Source: a virus
Virus record (IMG/VR): IMGVR_UViG_3300043803_000660
Coordinates: 1 to 29,554 of that record
Strand: one strand, 5' to 3'
Length of the DNA: 29,554 bases
A model generated the notes under the pieces. That model was not told the DNA's origin. It ran no database searches and saw only the letters and a program-made list of their open reading frames with translations. Shown one piece after another: positions 26,706 to 29,554 of this stretch; the first letter of the stretch is position 1, and every line of letters starts with the position of its first letter. Made by a program: the position numbers and the translations under genes.

Positions 26706-27500
26706 CTATTGGGTTTTGGCTCTTTCAATCCAAGTCGTCAGTTCATCCACGATTTGCTTCTTGGAGATCCGGTCGCACGCAAGCAGCTCTTGCAGTAAAA
26801 GCCGGAGGTCATCAAGCAAGTCTCGGGCTGGACGTGTCTTTTTCTTTGCTGGCTTGCTTGCCGGCTTTGGCTTTGCTGGCACTTGCTTCACCGCATCACG
26901 CAACTTTTTCTTTCCGGCGATCACGTCTTTCTGCACCTGCTCGGGTATCACGCCAGCCTCGACGGCCTGGTCGAGCTTTACCGCCTGCTTCGCCTTGTGG
27001 AGCGATACGCCGGCCTTGGCCGCCACCTTGCCGGCTGTGGATGCGGCCTGCTTCTCTTTTTCGTCTCCCTTTTTCCGTGGGGACGATTTCGTCCCCACGG
27101 GCTTTTCGGTTCCCTTCTTGAGCCCAGCCGCCTGCCGCTCCTTCGCCTCCTTCCGAAGGATGCGGTTGATGGCGGCTGTCGCGGTTGCGTATGCGTCCTC
27201 GGACAGATGCCTGCGGTCGAGATTCTGTGCGGCCACCCACTCCGTAGCTGATAGTCCGCACTTGCTGTCCCACTCAACGCAGGGCAAATCAACCTTGTGG
27301 CCTTCGCCGCGAAGTTTCATCACGGCCCGCAAGCGATTGCGGCCGTCAAGCACCTGGCCCTTGTGCGAGACGATTGGATTCTGGACGCCGTGCTCTGCGA
27401 TGCTGTCAACCAGCGACTGGAAGCGATCGCCTTCAAGCAGCGGAAAAACGCTTGCCGCTGGATGAATCACGTAGTCGCAGATCTTTTCCTGTTGCGCCAT
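26706..27500 (-). CDS. ParB-like nuclease-domain protein
   Basis: A 264-aa protein from ATG 27500 (TGATG overlap). The N-terminal ParB/Srx-type domain contains FPLLEGDRFQSLVDSIAEHGVQNPIVSHKGQVLDGRNRLRAVMKL, with the G-x-V-L-D-G-R-N-R motif and the E-H-G-Q-N-P-I start. A helix-turn-helix stretch follows (LDRRHLSEDAYATATAAINRI, then TAGKVAAKAGVSLHKAKQAVKLDQAV), and a Lys/Ala-rich tail ends in ELLACDRISKKQIVDELTTWIE. Phage ParB-like proteins may bind DNA, cleave DNA or hydrolyse CTP. Pairing with a GHKL ATPase is notable. Confidence 0.82.
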   Translation of the reverse strand: MAQQEKICDYVIHPAASVFPLLEGDRFQSLVDSIAEHGVQNPIVSHKGQVLDGRNRLRAVMKLRGEGHKVDLPCVEWDSKCGLSATEWVAAQNLDRRHLSEDAYATATAAINRILRKEAKERQAAGLKKGTEKPVGTKSSPRKKGDEKEKQAASTAGKVAAKAGVSLHKAKQAVKLDQAVEAGVIPEQVQKDVIAGKKKLRDAVKQVPAKPKPASKPAKKKTRPARDLLDDLRLLLQELLACDRISKKQIVDELTTWIERAKTQ

Positions 27501-27820
27501 CACGCCATCCTCCACACGCTCGCCATCCGCCCGCTCGTCGTCCGCCTGGTGCCGCACTCCACGACGAGCCCAGCCCGTGCCAGTTCGCCACGACGTGGCC
27601 GTTGCGTGTTGGGGTTCATGCCAAGCTTGTGCTGCATCTCCTCGTCGGTGAGTCCCTGCGGCCACGCCGCCAGGAGCTCGAGCACCCGCCGCTGCATGGC
27701 GTTCAGCGTCGCCGGGCTGAGCGAGTCGGCCGCTGCGGCCGAAGTAATCGTGCCGTTTGACGGGGCACGCTGCGTGAACAGCGGGCCAGCCGTGGCGTCT
27801 TCGATGCCGTAGTGGTTCAT
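27500..27820 (-). CDS. Winged-helix protein
   Basis: A 106-aa protein from ATG 27820 behind AAAGGA. The C-terminal two thirds, LNAMQRRVLELLAAWPQGLTDEEMQHKLGMNPNTQRPRRGELARAGLVVECGTRRTTSGRMASVWRM, is a standard phage winged helix: helix 1, 'G-L-T-D-E-E-M', the recognition helix NPNTQRPRRGELARAG and a wing ending in S-V-W. It likely binds DNA, as an excision or replication accessory or regulator. The first 30 residues are Ala/Ser-rich and disordered. Confidence 0.75.
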   Translation of the reverse strand: MNHYGIEDATAGPLFTQRAPSNGTITSAAAADSLSPATLNAMQRRVLELLAAWPQGLTDEEMQHKLGMNPNTQRPRRGELARAGLVVECGTRRTTSGRMASVWRMA

Positions 27821-27982
27821 CTCACAATCCTTTGTGTATTGGCCCCGTCTCGTGGGGCACCCGGCGTCGGCCTTGGGAATGGAGTACGAACCAATCCGAC
27901 GCTGCGGCGATTACGAAGGGATTCACCGCAACCCTGCCCGCCGGCGCTGCATGACGGCCGGTACGCCACGAGCCTGGCGTTA
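27821..27982. other. Short non-coding gap
   Basis: No supported gene. On the minus strand it contains the ribosome site of the winged-helix gene. A five-bp hairpin GCCCC-GTCTCGT-GGGGC sits at 27842-27858. A partial attC-like left arm (CGAAC, then GAC-G-CTGCGG) occurs near 27886-27907 but no matching right arm was found. It could hold a promoter for the downstream genes, though I see no clear -35/-10 pair. Confidence 0.45.
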
Positions 27983-28237
27983 TCAGTCCCCGGTGTATGT
28001 GTGTCCTCGGTCCACGTACGCCTTTCGCCTGGGCTCGTACTTGTCGAGCCGCGTGCGAAGCTCTTCTAAGTCACGCTGCCACCGCAGACGCTCTGCGGCG
28101 TGCGACTCGGCCAGACGCTGCAAGTCACGAGCAAACGCCGCCATTCGTGGCATGTGCTGCCGCTCGAGGTAGGCCACGATGGTGTCGATGCCGATGGTGA
28201 GCGGCTCGCGCTCGTGGACGTTGGCGTAGCGTGTCAC
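27983..28237 (-). CDS. Small coiled-coil protein
   Basis: An 84-aa protein from ATG 28237, overlapping the gene upstream by 4 bases. It reads IGIDTIVAYLERQHMPRMAAFARDLQRLAESHAAERLRWQRDLEELRTRLDKYEP, a helix and then a charged coiled coil. No family recognised. Its position suggests an accessory of the early region. Confidence 0.55.
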   Translation of the reverse strand: MTRYANVHEREPLTIGIDTIVAYLERQHMPRMAAFARDLQRLAESHAAERLRWQRDLEELRTRLDKYEPRRKAYVDRGHTYTGD

Positions 28238-28512
28238 TCCACCACCGCCTTTCGCCGAATGTCCTCGGCCTCCTGGCGGATCTTGGCGGCCTGCTTGGAC
28301 AGCCGGGCCGCAATCACTTCGATCCGCACAGCGGCCTCGTCCATCGCAGCCGAACGTGTCTCGTGCCAGGCGTCTCGGTCTTCACGCAGGACGGACCCGT
28401 GACGCACAAGCGTTACGCCGCCCATCGGCACCTCGCTGCCCTCAAGCAGCCACCAGCCAACGCCGTCGGCGTCGATCCTGTCTGCGAGCATGGGGACGTA
28501 CACGCTGCTCAT
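28234..28512 (-). CDS. Small early protein with coiled-coil end
   Basis: A 92-aa protein from ATG 28512 (ATGA-coupled to the RecT-like gene). The start MSSVYVPMLADRIDADGVGWWLLEGSEVPMGGVTLVRHG looks like a small beta domain, followed by a long charged helix (WHETRSAAMDEAAVRIEVIAARLSKQAAKIRQEAEDIRRKAVV). Function unknown; coupling to the recombination gene suggests an accessory. Confidence 0.6.
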   Translation of the reverse strand: MSSVYVPMLADRIDADGVGWWLLEGSEVPMGGVTLVRHGSVLREDRDAWHETRSAAMDEAAVRIEVIAARLSKQAAKIRQEAEDIRRKAVVE

Positions 28513-29360
28513 GCCGTCACCTCGTGCTCGGCGGCCTCGTGCGGGAACTCCGTGCCGTTGTCCTCGGAGCCGATCAGCATCTCGGCCTTGTGGTGGATCA
28601 GGGCCACGAGCTCGTCCTTGGCGGCCTCGCTGAAGACGCCTTCGGCGTGCCGCTTGTCCACGAGCGACCGAATCGCATCGAGCATCTCGAACGTCGTGGC
28701 CCTGCTGACCGCCAGGCGGGCCTTGCCCATCGGATCCTCTGGCACGACCGGGGCCACCGGCGTCACCTTCACCACGCTGGGCGTGGCCGGTTTGGCCGCT
28801 TCTTTGGCCGCTTCCGTGGCCGGATAGTCCTGGGCCTCTTCGGCCGTCACCAGGCCCTTGAGAACGTCCGGGAAGGCGTCTCGCAGTGCGAAGCCTCGGG
28901 CACGCAGCTGCAGCATCCGGCGTGGGTACTGCGTCCACGGGCCAGACTTGCCCCACAAGCCGGCTTTCTTGGCGTCGGCGACGGAGAACCGCACAGTAGT
29001 GGGCTCGGGATATCCACGCCGCTTGGCAGTGCAAGTGGCAACCATCTGCTCGCCGTCGCCTTCCACCTTCTCGGTGACGTACTCGCAAACAGGGCTGGCC
29101 TTGGCAACCGCTAAGGCTGCGTCACCAAAAACCGCCGGCCGTCCGTTGACTACCGCGATTGACTGCAACGCCTGAAGCGGAGCCAGGCTGATCTCCCCGC
29201 CGGCTTGGATCGCCAGAAGGCAGCTAGCCGGCTTTCCCCGAAACTCCTTTGGCGCAAACTCGCTGTTCGCCACCATCTCTGCAAACTTCATTGCGTCCGC
29301 AAAAGTCTGCAGTGCCAGCCCCCTCGTTGGCGTCGTGTTGGTGCTCAGTTCCGTGCTCAT
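28509..29360 (-). CDS. RecT-like single-strand annealing protein
   Basis: A 283-aa protein from ATG 29360 behind AAAGGA; an upstream in-frame extension to 29492 is unlikely. Core segments are EMVANSEFAPKEFRGKPASCLLAIQAGGEISLAPLQALQSIAVVNGRPAVFGDAALAVA, then WTQYPRRMLQLRARGFALRDAFPDVLKGLVTAEEA. This is the repeating pattern of a RecT-like phage family in which ssDNA is bound and annealed. The C-terminal 110 residues are Ala/Glu-rich, acidic and probably bind partners. A 5'-3' exonuclease partner may lie beyond the right edge. RusA (19350) would resolve products. Confidence 0.65.
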   Translation of the reverse strand: MSTELSTNTTPTRGLALQTFADAMKFAEMVANSEFAPKEFRGKPASCLLAIQAGGEISLAPLQALQSIAVVNGRPAVFGDAALAVAKASPVCEYVTEKVEGDGEQMVATCTAKRRGYPEPTTVRFSVADAKKAGLWGKSGPWTQYPRRMLQLRARGFALRDAFPDVLKGLVTAEEAQDYPATEAAKEAAKPATPSVVKVTPVAPVVPEDPMGKARLAVSRATTFEMLDAIRSLVDKRHAEGVFSEAAKDELVALIHHKAEMLIGSEDNGTEFPHEAAEHEVTA

Positions 29361-29378
29361 CTGCCGTGTCCTTTCGTG

Positions 29379-29395
29379 ATTCGCGAATCGCGAAT
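29379..29395. promoter_or_regulatory. Palindromic operator candidate upstream of the RecT-like gene
   Basis: A 17-base inverted repeat, ATTCGCGA-A-TCGCGAAT, perfect around one central base. It lies 18 bases before the RecT-like start codon, overlapping the region just ahead of the ribosome site. Size and symmetry fit a binding site for a dimeric HTH repressor. No other copy was found by eye in the window. Confidence 0.5.
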
Positions 29396-29425
29396 GTCCT
29401 AGTGAAATACCGGCTTGCGTCCTGC

Positions 29426-29554
29426 TCACCGGCTCGTTGTTGCGTCCGTGCTGCTCGAGCTCCGCTCGACTCCTTCCGCCGTCCGGTTCCACCAGGCGGC
29501 GGTCCTTTCTGCGTTGAGTCCCTCAGTCGTAGGCCCCCACTTGGCGAAACCTAA
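29426..29554 (-). CDS. C-terminal end of an unidentified early protein (partial)
   Basis: The last 42 codons of a minus-strand frame open from the right edge to TGA at 29426. The peptide reads GFAKWGPTTEGLNAERTAAWWNRTAEGVERSSSSTDATTSR. The Trp-rich helix and Ser/Thr tail look like a real C terminus, and the frame would leave 65 bases before the RecT-like start. It cannot be identified. Codon use is similar to nearby genes, but the piece is too short to exclude chance. Confidence 0.4.
   Translation of the reverse strand, partial: LGFAKWGPTTEGLNAERTAAWWNRTAEGVERSSSSTDATTSR

Noticed and set aside
27886-27983. Possible fifth attC (CGAAC then GAC-G-CTGCGG, and GTTAT near 27980)
   Set aside because: The left arm looks right, but the sequence before GTTAT does not pair with it, and the second extra A is absent.
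29361-29492. Upstream extension of the RecT-like gene to 29492
   Set aside because: The ATG at 29360 has AAAGGA at good distance; the extension has none and would cross the palindrome.
1-29554. Integrase, tRNA, rRNA, CRISPR array or transposase
   Set aside because: No sequence with these family patterns was seen on either strand; whether the phage is temperate cannot be decided from this window.

Overview
This window is a 29.5 kb piece of a high-GC, tailed double-stranded DNA phage or prophage of the HK97-capsid, long-tail type. Every gene I accept lies on the minus strand, so transcription runs from right (29554) to left (1). Genes are packed with ATGA, GTGA or TGATG overlaps and strong AGGAG-type ribosome sites, as in one or a few long operons. 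Both ends cut through genes: the tail genes continue past position 1 and early genes continue past 29554. I see no integrase gene, tRNA, rRNA or CRISPR array. The likely host is a planctomycete or similar high-GC bacterium. That is an inference from base composition and from the style of the recombination sites described below, which match my memory of planctomycete integron cassettes; no search was run.

Right to left. (1) 29554-22204, early/replication region: a RecT-like annealing protein behind a palindromic operator candidate, small accessory proteins, winged-helix proteins, a ParB-like protein, a GHKL-type ATPase, a replication initiator-like protein, a stand-alone LexA-type DNA-binding domain, a complete DNA polymerase III beta clamp (dnaN), an HTH protein and two very short membrane proteins (35 and 31 aa). 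(2) 22054-20232, a compact array of four integron-type gene cassettes. (3) 20051-16120: a secreted Cys-rich protein, RusA resolvase, a SAM methyltransferase, two glycosyltransferases and small proteins. (4) 16123-12120, probable lysis and adsorption region: membrane proteins, a papain-like cysteine peptidase, a small lipoprotein with a zinc ribbon, and a fibre-like protein. (5) 12120-1, packaging and structure: HNH nuclease, a 328-base non-coding gap with a promoter candidate, ATP-dependent DNA ligase, terminase small and large subunits, portal, prohead protease, a 56-aa zinc-ribbon protein, major capsid protein, a terminator, a glycosyltransferase, head-tail connectors, a tandem pair of paralogous structural genes, tail completion proteins, tail proteins and the start of a tail assembly chaperone.

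The main discovery is region 2. Between 20232 and 22054 the plus strand carries four sites with full attC architecture: an R''/R' pair ending in AAC/GTT, an unpaired central spacer, and an L stem GAT-(G)-six bases-(A)-stem in which the extra G and extra A sit at identical positions in the left arm at all four sites. Cutting each site at G^TT divides the region exactly into four cassettes of 266, 732, 608 and 217 bp, each holding one complete gene: a small two-span membrane protein, a beta-type DNA methyltransferase, a second adenine-methyltransferase-like protein, and a 49-aa basic CxxC protein. All four genes are antisense to the attC polarity but follow phage transcription. Three start inside the attC loop together with their ribosome site, and two end with a TAA formed by the G^TTATGC crossover point. 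This looks like an integrase-less cassette array carried by a phage and loaded with DNA-modification genes.
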